From contig JAMNXP010000004.1 in NCBI GenBank assembly GCA_023653095.1, positions 1 through 64,000 on the forward strand: 64,000 bases of DNA, given 5' to 3'. This DNA comes from Bacteroidia bacterium (GTDB lineage Bacteria; Bacteroidota; Bacteroidia; NS11-12g; UBA955). The translations under genes and the position numbers were made by a program. Shown here piece after piece: positions 1-8,910 of the stretch (positions are counted from its first letter, which is position 1; each line of letters begins with the position of its first letter). The notes below the pieces were generated by a model. That model did not search any database. It was not told where the DNA came from and worked only from the letters and a program-made list of their open reading frames with translations.

Positions 1-905
1 CCTACACCAATTTTGGTGATCTTCCAATCGCCGCTCAAACCCGATTGGTTTGAAAGGTAGGTTCCACCAGCCCATCCATTGATCTTTCCACCTGCCAAGT
101 CAACGTCATCTACGTTACACTCTGCACCCATATCTACTTGGAAAGTAACACGGTATTTTGGAGCAGGTCTGCTTGGACAAGCATCGCATGAGCCATAGCA
201 AACTTTGCTCACTTCGATGTCAGCAGTGTTCACTGTAACACCACGATTGTTATTTGTAGCACAAGCACTTGGAACTGATTCGTCTGAGCCCCAAGCGTTC
301 CCGTTTACAAATTTGTACTCGTAACTTCCTGCAGCCAAGCAGAAAATGATTTCATGAATTTTGTTTGAAGAGTAAAGGTTTACCATTCTGTCTTTTCCTG
401 GGTTCCAACCTTGCAAGCTTCCTGCAATGTGAACACCATCAGTGCTAACTGAAGCTTCTTTTGCAAGATCAACTGCAATACGAACTGCGTATTGACCTGA
501 AGGTGCGCTTCCTTTGAATTTGAATGCAGGCAAATTTAATGTGTCGCTGCCTTTACCAGACCAAAACCAACGATTGTCGTTTGACTCACCGTTGTTCTTG
601 TGTCCTTTTTGGCTAATTGCTGGTACGCTCTCAACTCCAGATGACCAATCGTTGTTGTTGATGAATTTGTATTCAACAACTGTGTTTTCATCTACTTCAG
701 CATACACTGAGTAAATTCCGGTAGATCCTTCTTGAGTAAGAGTTGTTCCTGAGGGACTCCAACCCTGGAAGTTTCCAGCTACGTGAACCCCATTCGCGCT
801 TACAGTTTCTGATGACATGTCAACAGAAAACTTAACCATACGCTTCTGGGCAAATACCCCAACCGCAAAGGCTAGAGCACTTGATAAAAGTAATAGTTTT
901 TTCAT
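1..905 (-). CDS. Secreted protein with tandem starch-binding-like (E-set) modules, C-terminus beyond left edge
   Basis: The reading frame opens at an ATG at 905 and stays open to the window edge, so about 301 N-terminal residues are visible. A signal peptide (MKKLLLLSSALAFAVGVFAQ) is followed by three modules of about 100 residues. Each starts like VxFxVDM, and the first two continue into GVHVAGxFQGW and a YKFxN strand. This pattern resembles carbohydrate-binding E-set modules next to GH13 domains. The third module has paired cysteines. The gene is divergent from the secreted amylase at 1005, suggesting a shared role in alpha-glucan binding. A C-terminal sorting domain may lie beyond the edge. 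Secretion is well supported; ligand specificity is inferred. Confidence 0.75.
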   Translation of the reverse strand, partial: MKKLLLLSSALAFAVGVFAQKRMVKFSVDMSSETVSANGVHVAGNFQGWSPSGTTLTQEGSTGIYSVYAEVDENTVVEYKFINNNDWSSGVESVPAISQKGHKNNGESNDNRWFWSGKGSDTLNLPAFKFKGSAPSGQYAVRIAVDLAKEASVSTDGVHIAGSLQGWNPGKDRMVNLYSSNKIHEIIFCLAAGSYEYKFVNGNAWGSDESVPSACATNNNRGVTVNTADIEVSKVCYGSCDACPSRPAPKYRVTFQVDMGAECNVDDVDLAGGKINGWAGGTYLSNQSGLSGDWKITKIGV

Positions 906-1004
906 ATTGATAGAGTAATTTGTTAATCTTCGATGCAATATTAAATAAAAAAGTGTCATACTGACAATTACTACTTCAGAAAAAATGATTTTCTTTGTAA
1001 AGAG

Positions 1005-2921
1005 ATGATCAAAAAGTTAGGTTTCCATTTATTATTATTACCCATTTTCCTTGTTTTATCGATTAAATCAAATGCCCAGTTTTTCAATTTTTGGGGAAAA
1101 CCTAAAATTCAACAAAAAATCTATCATGTAGCACCACCGCACTGGTATTCAGGTTTTGAAGAGTCCAAACTTGAAATCATCCTTCATGCCGAGAACGCCG
1201 CTTATTTCACTTATTCACTCAACCCATCCGAAACCCCTACCCTCATAACTTTTGACACGTTCCTAAATTCAGCTAACAGACATGTAATTTACTTACGATT
1301 AAATGTCCCCCGAAACGCGAAAGCGCAAACACTAAAATTCACTGCTACCCCCATAGCAAACATCGATAAAAAGCTACGTTCCTTCGAATTTTCTTACGAA
1401 ATCAAGGAAAGAAGAAAGGACCCAATTCTACCAATTACTTCACAAGATGTTACCTATTTGATTTTCCCTGACCGATTTGCAAACGGTGATCTTGCCAATG
1501 ATAATGCCGAAGTTCAATATCCCGAAGAAGTAAACCGAAAAGCTCTGAAAGGCAGGCATGGCGGCGATTTGGAAGGAATTTCTAGCAAATTAGATTACCT
1601 CCAAGACCTTGGAATGACTACACTTTGGCTGAATCCCGTTCAGGAAAATGACCAGCAAAAAGAGAGTTTTCACGGTTATGCCATCACAGATAATTACAGA
1701 ATTGACCCGCGCCTAGGCACCAACGAACAATACAGAAAGCTTGGAGAAAACATGCGCAAACGTAACATGAAATTGGTGATGGACATCATTCCCAACCATG
1801 TGGGCGACAATCACTGGATGTATCAAAATTATGATACCGGCTGGTTCAATTTCAGAGACTCTTTTGTGCAAACCAATTTCAGGGCAAATACCGTGATGGA
1901 TCCGTACAGCTCTACCCAAGATCGCATCATGAATGTTGACGGTGCTTTTGTGAGAACCATGCCTGATTTCAATCAAAAAAATGAACACATCCGCATTTAT
2001 TTGGATCAGTTGTATTTGTGGTGGGTTGAATTCGCCGGACTCAGTGGCTATCGCATTGATACTTATCCGTATCCAGACCAAGAATACATGAATCACCTGT
2101 GTGAATTGCTTCTAAAATATTACCCAAAATTGGTCATTTACGGTGAAACTTGGGTAGAGCAAAGTGCAACTCAGGTGGCTTTTACCAAAAATAACATCAA
2201 AGGATTTGAGAAAAATCAACTACCTGGAGTGACTGATTTTGTGCTATGTTGGGCCATGCAAAAAGCTGGCTACGAGAAATACGGATGGCTTGAAGGGCTC
2301 AATCGCGTGTACCAAACCCTCGGCGAAGATTACCTTTATCAAGATCCCAACAAAAATCTCACCTTCCTAGACAACCACGACCTTTCGAGAATCTATTCTG
2401 TTCTAAATCAAGATTTCAACGCTTGGAAGCGTTCACAGAATCTATTGTTTACTCTTCGGGGGATGCCTCAAGTGTACTATGGAACTGAAATCTTAATGAC
2501 CGGAAAAACGAGTCCTTCTGATGCCTATGTCCGCTTTGATTTCCCCGGAGGATGGAAGTCTGATAGCATCAACAAATTCAAACCACAGGGACGCACCGCT
2601 CAGGAACAACAAGCATTCTTACACATTCAAAAACTGGCGAAATTCAGGGCCCAAAATCCGGTATTCTTAAATGGTAAAATGGTTCATTTCGCGGGAAAAG
2701 ACGAAACCTACAGCTATTTCCGCTACACAGATAATCAAGCAGTTTTCTGCATATACAGCCAATCTGACAAGGCCATTACAGTAGATTTATCACGCTATCA
2801 GGAAATCACCAAAAAATATCGAGGAATGAGAAACATTTTCTCGGGCGAAGTAGTGCTATTCCAGAACCCAAGCCTCATTTTGAGACCTCAAGCATCTGAA
2901 ATCTACGAGCTTTTCAATTAA
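1005..2921 (+). CDS. Secreted GH13 alpha-amylase / cyclomaltodextrinase-like glycosidase
   Basis: A 638-residue GH13 enzyme cleaving alpha-1,4-glucans. It has a signal peptide (about residues 1-25), an N-terminal immunoglobulin-like domain as in cyclomaltodextrinases and neopullulanases, and a TIM barrel from about residue 145. All GH13 signatures are present: DIIPNH from D260, GYRID with nucleophile D352, YGETW with acid/base E381, and LDNHD with D456. A C-terminal beta domain follows. The ATG lies 100 bp from the divergent starch-binding-like gene. Its stop overlaps the last 4 bp of the convergent sugar kinase gene. It could act in the periplasm like SusA; the exact product is not predictable. 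Confidence 0.9.
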   Translation: MIKKLGFHLLLLPIFLVLSIKSNAQFFNFWGKPKIQQKIYHVAPPHWYSGFEESKLEIILHAENAAYFTYSLNPSETPTLITFDTFLNSANRHVIYLRLNVPRNAKAQTLKFTATPIANIDKKLRSFEFSYEIKERRKDPILPITSQDVTYLIFPDRFANGDLANDNAEVQYPEEVNRKALKGRHGGDLEGISSKLDYLQDLGMTTLWLNPVQENDQQKESFHGYAITDNYRIDPRLGTNEQYRKLGENMRKRNMKLVMDIIPNHVGDNHWMYQNYDTGWFNFRDSFVQTNFRANTVMDPYSSTQDRIMNVDGAFVRTMPDFNQKNEHIRIYLDQLYLWWVEFAGLSGYRIDTYPYPDQEYMNHLCELLLKYYPKLVIYGETWVEQSATQVAFTKNNIKGFEKNQLPGVTDFVLCWAMQKAGYEKYGWLEGLNRVYQTLGEDYLYQDPNKNLTFLDNHDLSRIYSVLNQDFNAWKRSQNLLFTLRGMPQVYYGTEILMTGKTSPSDAYVRFDFPGGWKSDSINKFKPQGRTAQEQQAFLHIQKLAKFRAQNPVFLNGKMVHFAGKDETYSYFRYTDNQAVFCIYSQSDKAITVDLSRYQEITKKYRGMRNIFSGEVVLFQNPSLILRPQASEIYELFN

Positions 2922-3832
2922 GCGATGTGCATCATCTGCTCAAACTGAGCAAGACGCGCATTAAGCTCATCTAAGGTCACACTTGCTAGTCTCTCTGTTC
3001 CAAATTTCTCTACACAGAAACTAGCCATAGCACTTCCGTAAACTACTGCTTTCTTCATTGATTCAAAATCTGTGGCACCTTTGCTGGCCAGATATCCAAT
3101 AAATCCACCCGCAAAAGTATCCCCAGCTCCAGTAGGATCAAATACTTCTTCCAAAGGAAGCGCAGGACAGAAAAACACTTGATCTTCGGCACCAAACAAC
3201 AGTGCACCATGTTCCCCTTTTTTGATAATCAAAGTTTGAGGACCCATTTTCTGGATGATGCGGGCAGCTTTTCTCAAGCTATATTCACCTGATAATTGAC
3301 GTGCTTCTTCATCGTTAATGGTTAGAACATCCACCTTTGCAATGACCGTTTTCAATTCATCAAGGGCAATATCCATCCAAAAGTTCATGGTATCCATCAC
3401 TACTAGTTTTGGTTTTTGAGCCAAACGTTCGATGGTTGTAAGTTGCACTTGGGGACTTAAGTTCCCAAGCATAACAAAATCTGGAGCACTTTGACTTTGA
3501 GGAATGATGGGATCAAAATCACCCAATACATTCAACTCAGTAGTAATGGTATCGCGGCTATTCATATCGAGATGGTACTTTCCGTGCCAGAAGAAGGATT
3601 TTTGTCCTTCTTTAACTTGTAGTCCATCGGTATTGACACCTCTTTGGTTGAGGGTTTTCACAAAATCAAAATCAAAATCTTCACCCACAACGGCAACCAA
3701 ACCTACCTGATTATGCAACAGGGAAGTAGCCAAAGATATGTAAGAAGCGGCTCCACCCACAATTTTTCCAGTAGACCCAAAAGGGGTATCAATAGCGTCA
3801 AATGCAACAGAACCAATAACTAAGAGACTCAT
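2918..3832 (-). CDS. PfkB-family carbohydrate kinase
   Basis: A 304-residue cytoplasmic kinase of the ribokinase/PfkB superfamily that phosphorylates a sugar or nucleoside with ATP. The N-terminus carries the GSVAFDAIDTPFG strand and the GGAASYISLATS substrate-binding segment. The C-terminal signature DPTGAGDTFAGG contains the catalytic base D238. Length is typical of the family. A TACCTTTG -7 element lies on the minus strand at 3859-3866, back to back with the tRNA-Asn promoter. The 3' end overlaps the amylase stop by 4 bp. The substrate cannot be assigned; the neighbouring amylase is only a hint. Confidence 0.85.
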   Translation of the reverse strand: MSLLVIGSVAFDAIDTPFGSTGKIVGGAASYISLATSLLHNQVGLVAVVGEDFDFDFVKTLNQRGVNTDGLQVKEGQKSFFWHGKYHLDMNSRDTITTELNVLGDFDPIIPQSQSAPDFVMLGNLSPQVQLTTIERLAQKPKLVVMDTMNFWMDIALDELKTVIAKVDVLTINDEEARQLSGEYSLRKAARIIQKMGPQTLIIKKGEHGALLFGAEDQVFFCPALPLEEVFDPTGAGDTFAGGFIGYLASKGATDFESMKKAVVYGSAMASFCVEKFGTERLASVTLDELNARLAQFEQMMHIA

Positions 3833-3858
3833 TTGAAATTTTTTTATAATTTTTTTTA

Positions 3859-3898
3859 CAAAGGTATTGAATTTTTGCTCAGGAATGTATTAAATTTG
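3859..3898. promoter_or_regulatory. Back-to-back promoters for sugar kinase and tRNA-Asn
   Basis: On the plus strand, TTG at 3867-3869 and TAAATTTG at 3891-3898 are separated by 21 nt and match the TTG-N18-21-TAnnTTTG promoter form of this phylum, about 25 bp before tRNA-Asn. On the minus strand, TACCTTTG (3859-3866) lies 27 bp before the kinase ATG. Assigned by pattern only. Confidence 0.6.
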
Positions 3899-3923
3899 CA
3901 CTCCCGTTAGGGGAATAACAGAC

Positions 3924-4000
3924 TCCTTGATAGCTCAGCTGGTTAGAGCAATTGACTGTTAATCAATAGGTCGCTGGTTCGAGTCCAGCTCAGGGAGCCA
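3924..4000 (+). tRNA. tRNA-Asn (anticodon GTT)
   Basis: A complete cloverleaf can be drawn. The acceptor stem pairs TCCTTGA with TCAGGGA (one G-T wobble), followed by discriminator G and an encoded CCA. The D stem is GCTC/GAGC. The anticodon stem ATTGA/TCAAT encloses loop CTGTTAA with anticodon GTT. The T stem GCTGG/CCAGC encloses TTCGAGT. The 3' end is the attachment side of the adjacent island: the last three codons (including the stop) of the minus-strand recombinase lie inside this tRNA. Confidence 0.97.
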
Positions 4001-5514
4001 AACTAGACAAGGCGACAGAAATGTCGCCTTTCTTTTTTTCATCCCCTCGGAAACCCTTGATATCATTGAAGATTAGCGATGCCAAAATGCTGAGTTGGGT
4101 GGTTCGATATTCTCCCTTTTCAAAAACGAGAAAATCTTTAAATATCGAACCAATGATCTCTTTCTTTCCTCTTACATCTGCATTTTTATACAGGTAAGTT
4201 ACTGTTTTGTGCACAAGTAGCGCAGATCTCAAATTCTCCAAAGACTCTTTGGTATCTGTGGTCAGAGATTCTTTACGCAACTGCAACCGCAACATTTCAT
4301 TCTCACAGCGATCCAAAAGATTGTTGTACTTATCAGCAGATATTTTATCATCCATATATTCGTTTTCTATTTTCTCCTTACGAGCTGTAATCTTCTCCAT
4401 CTCTTTTTCAATATTCGAGAGCTCCAGTTTTTTGCCGCTGTTCATGGTTGAAATGAAATCTTTGAATACCTCATTGTACAAGTCATACATCTCATTTGTG
4501 AGTTCAAACGAATCCAGGTAATCTTCGAAAACTTGATTCACCAAACTTGCTCTTTGACGATAACCGCAACCCTTTTGACAATGGTAATAATGGTGCAAAG
4601 ATTGATTTCTTGATCTAGACGCACTTGCTGTAAGTGGCTTCTCACAATATGGGCACTTTAGTGATCCTCGCAATGGAAATTCTTCTCTTTCCTTTGAGAT
4701 TAAAATCTTCTTATTCCTATTAAGGATCTCCGTATTTCGAATAAACGTATGCATGCTGATTATTGGTGGATGTACGCCATCAACCAGATAACTTCTATCC
4801 TTTCCAAAAGCTGGAACAACTATTTTTCCAGCATAGGTAGGATTGCGGAGAATATTTAGAAAAGTTTGCTTGCTGATTTTAGCGCTCTTTCCTGTTCCAA
4901 AGATTTTTTTTCGCACTTCATCGGCACTGTAATTACCTCCAGCAAATAGCTCCAGAGCTTCTTGAACCAATTGATACTTCTCTGGACAGTAAGCAAGCGT
5001 TGACATATCCTCTTCATTACGAGTGTTTACATAACCAAATGGAGCCTTAGATGTGAAAGCCCCTGATTTTGCTGCCTTGTAGAGTCCTTCTTTAGTTCTT
5101 ACAGACACCTTGTCGTTCTCAATTTCTGGTGTCATCAGATAAAATGCCAACATCAGCTTGTTATCTGGAATACTCATATCCAACGGTTGCTCCAATGAAC
5201 GTACTTCGACATTCAAATTTTTTAAGACTCTAATCATTACGATATGCCTCTTCGCTGTTTCGAGAAAACCTATCCCAACGTGTAAAGAGAATAAAGTCGA
5301 CCTCAGTCTTATGACTTTTAACGTATTCCAGTAACCTCTGAAACTCTGGTCGATTAAAATCCTTTGCGCTGTAATCTTCTCTGAATACCTTCAACACATG
5401 GCTGTTTTCGTATTCACACACTTTGAGCAATCGCTCTTCTTGGTACTCCAAGCTATACCCTGTATTCGCTTGTTCATCTGTACTAACCCTAACGTAAATT
5501 ATTCCTTTTTTCAT
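3990..5514 (-). pseudogene. Large serine recombinase (island integrase), frameshifted
   Basis: Two overlapping reading frames together make one large serine recombinase. The first (5514 to 5230, 94 aa) has the resolvase catalytic start YVRVSTDEQ with the nucleophilic serine and ends after RWDRFSRNSEEAYR. The second (5237 to 3990, 415 aa) resumes at MIRVLKNLNVEV and continues through the recombinase domain, a zinc ribbon (CPYC...CQKGC) and a coiled coil. Removing one A near 5238 would restore a single protein of about 508 aa. The break is inside the catalytic domain, so the gene is probably inactive unless it is a sequencing error. The C-terminus ends within tRNA-Asn, as expected for a tRNA-targeting integrase. 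Confidence 0.85.
4009..4039 (+). terminator. Intrinsic terminator of tRNA-Asn
   Basis: AAGGCGACA (4009-4017), a GAAA tetraloop and TGTCGCCTT (4022-4030) form a perfect 9-bp stem followed by a T-rich run. It lies inside the 3' coding end of the minus-strand recombinase, so it probably arrived with, or was rebuilt by, the integrated element. Confidence 0.85.
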
Positions 5515-5642
5515 TTTGTATTTATTTTATAATCAATAGTCGCCAACATCTTCATGAAACCTAAGATGTCAAATAGTGTCTCTTCTGTAAGTCCCTCGTA
5601 TCTCGAACCCAGGATTTTTCTTGCCTTTTTTACTGTGATCAT
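5511..5642 (-). CDS. 43-aa small protein coupled to the recombinase
   Basis: The short frame MITVKKARKILGSRYEGL... has a strong Shine-Dalgarno-like GGAGGG a few bases upstream, unusual for this genome. Its TGA stop overlaps the recombinase ATG (ATGA), indicating translational coupling. The peptide is predicted helical, with a KKARKILG start followed by an acidic LTEETLFDIL segment. I cannot name a family. Position suggests a recombinase accessory or directionality factor, but that is inference. Confidence 0.55.
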   Translation of the reverse strand: MITVKKARKILGSRYEGLTEETLFDILGFMKMLATIDYKINTK

Positions 5643-5658
5643 CTTTCCATCCCTCCTG

Positions 5659-5895
5659 TTACCAAACCGCCTTTAAAAATTTAATTTCTGAACATCCCTC
5701 CTCAACATGCGAAGGCGCAACTTCATCCACAAACTCGCAGATTTGATCGGTTAGTTCAAAGACATCTATACTGCTTGTATTATGAGTCAACCACAGGGAT
5801 AGTACTTCATGTAAACTGTACGTTTTGATTTGTATTATAAATGTCTCATGTTGCCGTGCGACTTTTTGCCAATTGGTTTTTTCTAAATTTTTCAT
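5659..5895 (-). CDS. Hypothetical protein, 78 aa, in the recombinase operon
   Basis: An intact 78-residue frame, acidic towards the C-terminus and without signal peptide or membrane segment. It ends 16 bp upstream of the 43-aa frame and reads in the same direction, so it probably belongs to the recombinase transcript. No family recognised. Element-borne proteins of this size are often excision or maintenance factors, but nothing in the sequence proves that. Confidence 0.45.
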   Translation of the reverse strand: MKNLEKTNWQKVARQHETFIIQIKTYSLHEVLSLWLTHNTSSIDVFELTDQICEFVDEVAPSHVEEGCSEIKFLKAVW

Positions 5896-5990
5896 ATGTT
5901 TATTTTTAAATTTTTACTTCGTTTTAAACGGCATGACTTTCCCATCCCACGCCATGATGGTTGCTTTTTGAGTCTTTATTTTGTTTGATT

Positions 5991-6911
5991 TTAGCTTATC
6001 CTATCAAGCCTGTCTCTCATCCTCTGCAAGAACTTCAACTCAGCTTCTATCGCTTGTTTTAATTCTTCTGCATTTGTGGTGAGCTTTTCCGATCGAAACC
6101 TTGTCTGAGGGTTTATCTTAATTGGTTTTATCTCGATCCCGAAATGATTTCCTTTTTCATCTCGATGAATGATGTCAAATATCTTCGTGTACTCCGAGGG
6201 TGGAAGTTGATTCAACATCATCACTGCACTTGAATCTATAAACTTCTCCGCCTTTTCCTCTCCAAATTCTTTAACCAACTTAAAGTTATCAGGAGATAGT
6301 TTATCCCAACCTAATTGGTCTCTCACCTGATCTATTTCGAAAACTAACTTAGGCAGGAATGAACTTGATTTTCCACTCAGTATAATATTGCCTTGCCCAT
6401 TGAAGAAGTTTTCTCTGATTTCTTTGCTGAGGTGGAAATATTCATCGCTATCCTCTGTGGTAAGTTCTATATCATTGCCTTTACCTGAACCTGGTATTGA
6501 ATTGGGAAATCGCTTGACCCAAACCTCAGTTTTACTAAGGGTTATAGCACCGTAATACATTACTTTATCCCAGTCGCAAATTCCATTCTCACTTTTTTCA
6601 TACAGCAAGGCGTTTAGTTGACCAATTGCATCATTTGAGAGTCCAATTCGCTTTAAATAAAGGCTAAATTGAAATCCAATAGCATTGACCAATGAAAACC
6701 TCCTTTTTCCAGCGGTTCCCTCTCTATGAAAACGGATGAATCCATTGCTCTCATGGTAATTCAGCATCCTTGAGCTCAAATTCAGATCGAACTCGAACTG
6801 TGGATTCCTTATCAGGTTCATGAGCCCATCTGGTTCGCTTTGAGCTTTCAGATGCCCAATTATAGCATTGAACTCTTCCGTTGCTTCAATATTTACTCGA
6901 CTTCTTGACAT
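5991..6911 (-). CDS. MerR-like DNA-binding regulator, 306 aa
   Basis: Residues about 45-105 resemble a MerR-type winged helix: RMLNYHESNGFIRFHR, then a KRRFSLVNA wing and an LKRIGLSNDAIGQL helix. The remaining 200 residues are unlike known effector domains and end in a charged coiled-coil helix. The gene has its own promoter at 6931-6961. It lies between the recombinase operon and the polymerase-like gene, so it may control element genes. The DNA-binding call is moderate; function is unknown. Confidence 0.5.
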   Translation of the reverse strand: MSRSRVNIEATEEFNAIIGHLKAQSEPDGLMNLIRNPQFEFDLNLSSRMLNYHESNGFIRFHREGTAGKRRFSLVNAIGFQFSLYLKRIGLSNDAIGQLNALLYEKSENGICDWDKVMYYGAITLSKTEVWVKRFPNSIPGSGKGNDIELTTEDSDEYFHLSKEIRENFFNGQGNIILSGKSSSFLPKLVFEIDQVRDQLGWDKLSPDNFKLVKEFGEEKAEKFIDSSAVMMLNQLPPSEYTKIFDIIHRDEKGNHFGIEIKPIKINPQTRFRSEKLTTNAEELKQAIEAELKFLQRMRDRLDRIS

Positions 6912-6930
6912 TTCTTTTTCGAATCTGATG

Positions 6931-6961
6931 CAAATGTATGTTGAATAAATTTAACCTGCAA
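6931..6961 (-). promoter_or_regulatory. Promoter of the MerR-like gene
   Basis: On the minus strand, TTG (6961-6959), a 20-nt spacer and TACATTTG (6938-6931) lie 20 bp before the ATG at 6911. This is a close match to the TTG/TAnnTTTG consensus. Confidence 0.6.
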
Positions 6962-6995
6962 GTTTTGGAAGTTATTTTCTTACATCATGTATGAT

Positions 6996-8411
6996 TTATA
7001 ACCTTTTACTATTACTAATAATCTTCTTAATCGTCTGATTTACTGTGGTTTTGTTGATAAACATCTTGTAAGCCAAAGAATTTTCCAACAGATGCTTAGC
7101 ACGATCTTCTCGTGTTAATGGAAATGCCAATGGCTGTTTAGCTCCTGTCCAGTTGGATGTTTTCATATGTGGCTTGTAACCGTTATACGCTTCACACTCC
7201 TCTTCAATTATTTGCTTTACTGTTGCCAAGTCGCATTGTTTTGAAAGTATACAATCATGCACTGGAACAAACCAGATACCCAAATCGGTTAATCTACCAC
7301 AGACCTTTTCAATCATGATTGTACTCTCTTCACGTTGAAGGAATCGAGCTGCATCAGCATAATCGTTTTTCTTTTTGGTGTTGATGAAGGCAAGAAAGGT
7401 TGGGAATTTTGCCTCCAACGCTTTCAAATACTTGGTTTTACGCTTGGGATCTTTCTTCGAGAAAATAGGCATCAGCGTTTTAATTTTATTAGCCTTTAAT
7501 TCTTCGGGTGTAAATTCAAGGAACTCATTTATTGCGTTGTAAAACTGCCCATTTAGAACAGTATCAATGTATTCTGGTACATCGGGCAGCTTTTTACATA
7601 CATCCTCCCAGTTCTTCTTATTTGCCTTCATCTTTGCATAACCTACAAGACCTTTAATTCCAAAGTACATTTGAGAAGCACTGAGGTCGGTGCTCTATAT
7701 GTCTTCTCCATCAACCGTCAATGCTGGACGATACTTTCTACCTATTCCCGTCAAATTATGGTGTAAGCGACCGTAATCATCTTCTGTCAAATAGATATCC
7801 TTAATTTTTTTTGGAAAAGCTGATGAGCGACCATAACGCTTGGTTGAAGAGTTTAAATTGTAAAGGGCGCTTGTTACTGCATACATGCTTGTTTCGTTCA
7901 TATTCGCCAATTCAACGTATGACCAATCTATATCCACTCTAGCTATGTTATCTCGGATAGCAGAAAGTAAATTTAGCCCATCTGGCTTCGTCTCCAAACT
8001 ACCTTTCCTTGGCTTGGGTTTCCAGTGCTTCAGTTCAACTTGGTATACGTGAAATAGCTTGTTTCGATTCTTAATTCCGTAACCTTTAGAATAGTTAGAT
8101 ATTTTGTAGGATTCATCCACATCAATTAAATCAACCAACAATAGATAATCAATTACCTGCTTGTAGGTGATCCCTCCAGAACGACCCAGGTTTTTCTTCA
8201 AGAACTTGGAATGTAGATGAGTGAGTTCAACTCCCTTTTCGTCTTCGAAATATACTTTCAGAGAAACTCGGTGTATCTCAGCTATCACATACAGCATCTT
8301 GTCGAGTAGAATTTCATTGGATGACTCCTTTATTTTATTGGCTTTTAAAAGCGATGCTTTAATTCCCTCACGTGTAATTTCAACAGGGATTTTAATCAGG
8401 TACTGCTCCAT
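6996..8411 (-). pseudogene. Polymerase-like mobile-element protein interrupted by an in-frame amber codon
   Basis: Frames 8411-7695 and 7670-6996 share one phase. They are separated by a TAG at 7697-7695 and 24 nt that still encode STDLSASQ. Read through, the product is about 471 aa. The segment GRLHHNLTGIGRKYRPAL just before the stop, DLSASQMYF just after it and VPVHDCIL later resemble fold and motif order of family-A-like palms (metal-binding motif A and HD-containing motif C). This suggests an element replication protein. The TAG sits immediately before the presumed motif A, so the gene is probably dead. Family assignment is tentative. Confidence 0.5.
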
Positions 8412-8560
8412 ATATTCAATCTTTTTGTATAAGTATAAGCAATAATTACCTGTAAGTCAAGTGCACTTTTCAAACCCTAACTCATTTCAAACCCTTTTAT
8501 TTCCGCACCCTCCAGAGGATGGTGACACATTATGGTATAATTTACAAACTCAAATTAATT

Positions 8561-8624
8561 ATGAATATTAAAATGAATTTCAATATGAATTGGATTTTGT
8601 ATGAATAAAAAGGGCCTAATGAAT
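8561..8624. repeat. Iteron-like ATGAAT repeats in the divergent intergenic region
   Basis: The 295-bp AT-rich space between the polymerase-like gene and the XRE gene contains ATGAAT in one orientation at 8561, 8573, 8585, 8601 and 8619, spaced 12-18 bp. Iterons beside a replication-like gene would fit an element origin, but low complexity can create such words by chance. Confidence 0.35.
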
Positions 8625-8651
8625 TTAATTTGATTAATCCATTTTATATTT

Positions 8652-8670
8652 TGTTAAGCTACACTTAACA
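8652..8670. promoter_or_regulatory. Operator-like perfect inverted repeat upstream of the RM operon
   Basis: TGTTAAG (8652-8658), CTACA, CTTAACA (8664-8670) is a perfect 7-bp dyad 36 bp before the XRE start. A TATATTTC -7-like element follows at 8679-8686, so binding here would block RNA polymerase. Likely the binding site of the adjacent XRE controller. Confidence 0.6.
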
Positions 8671-8706
8671 TTTTTCATTATATTTCACCCCTTAAACGAG
8701 TAAACA

Positions 8707-8910
8707 ATGAATCGGATACCAGAGGTTCTGAAAGAGAAAGGAATGAAACAATCCCAATTGGCTGTCGCTCTTGGTTTGTCTAGGTCTTGCATTAGCCAAT
8801 ATTGCAGTGGTAAGGTGGATGTTCCTATCTCAAAGTTGATGGCAATAAGCGTAGCTCTAGATTGTGATATCACCGAATTACTTGTTCCAACTAAGAAGAA
8901 AAATAAATAA
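8707..8910 (+). CDS. XRE-family controller of the Type I RM operon
   Basis: A 67-residue single-domain Cro/C1-type helix-turn-helix protein. The recognition region is QSQLAVALGLSRSCISQYCSG, followed by a VPISKLMAISVALD helix and a lysine-rich tail. Its stop overlaps the hsdM start (TAATG), so it is the first gene of the hsd operon. With the inverted repeat at 8652-8670 this looks like a control-protein arrangement that regulates restriction gene expression. Size matches RM control proteins. Confidence 0.8.
   Translation: MNRIPEVLKEKGMKQSQLAVALGLSRSCISQYCSGKVDVPISKLMAISVALDCDITELLVPTKKKNK

Noticed and set aside
5228-5245. Programmed ribosomal frameshift in the serine recombinase
   Set aside because: No slippery heptamer or downstream structure is visible; a simple one-base insertion explains the break.
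5896-5990. Tiny minus-strand peptide MAWDGKVMPFKTK
   Set aside because: Only 13 residues, no ribosome-binding site and no recognised family.
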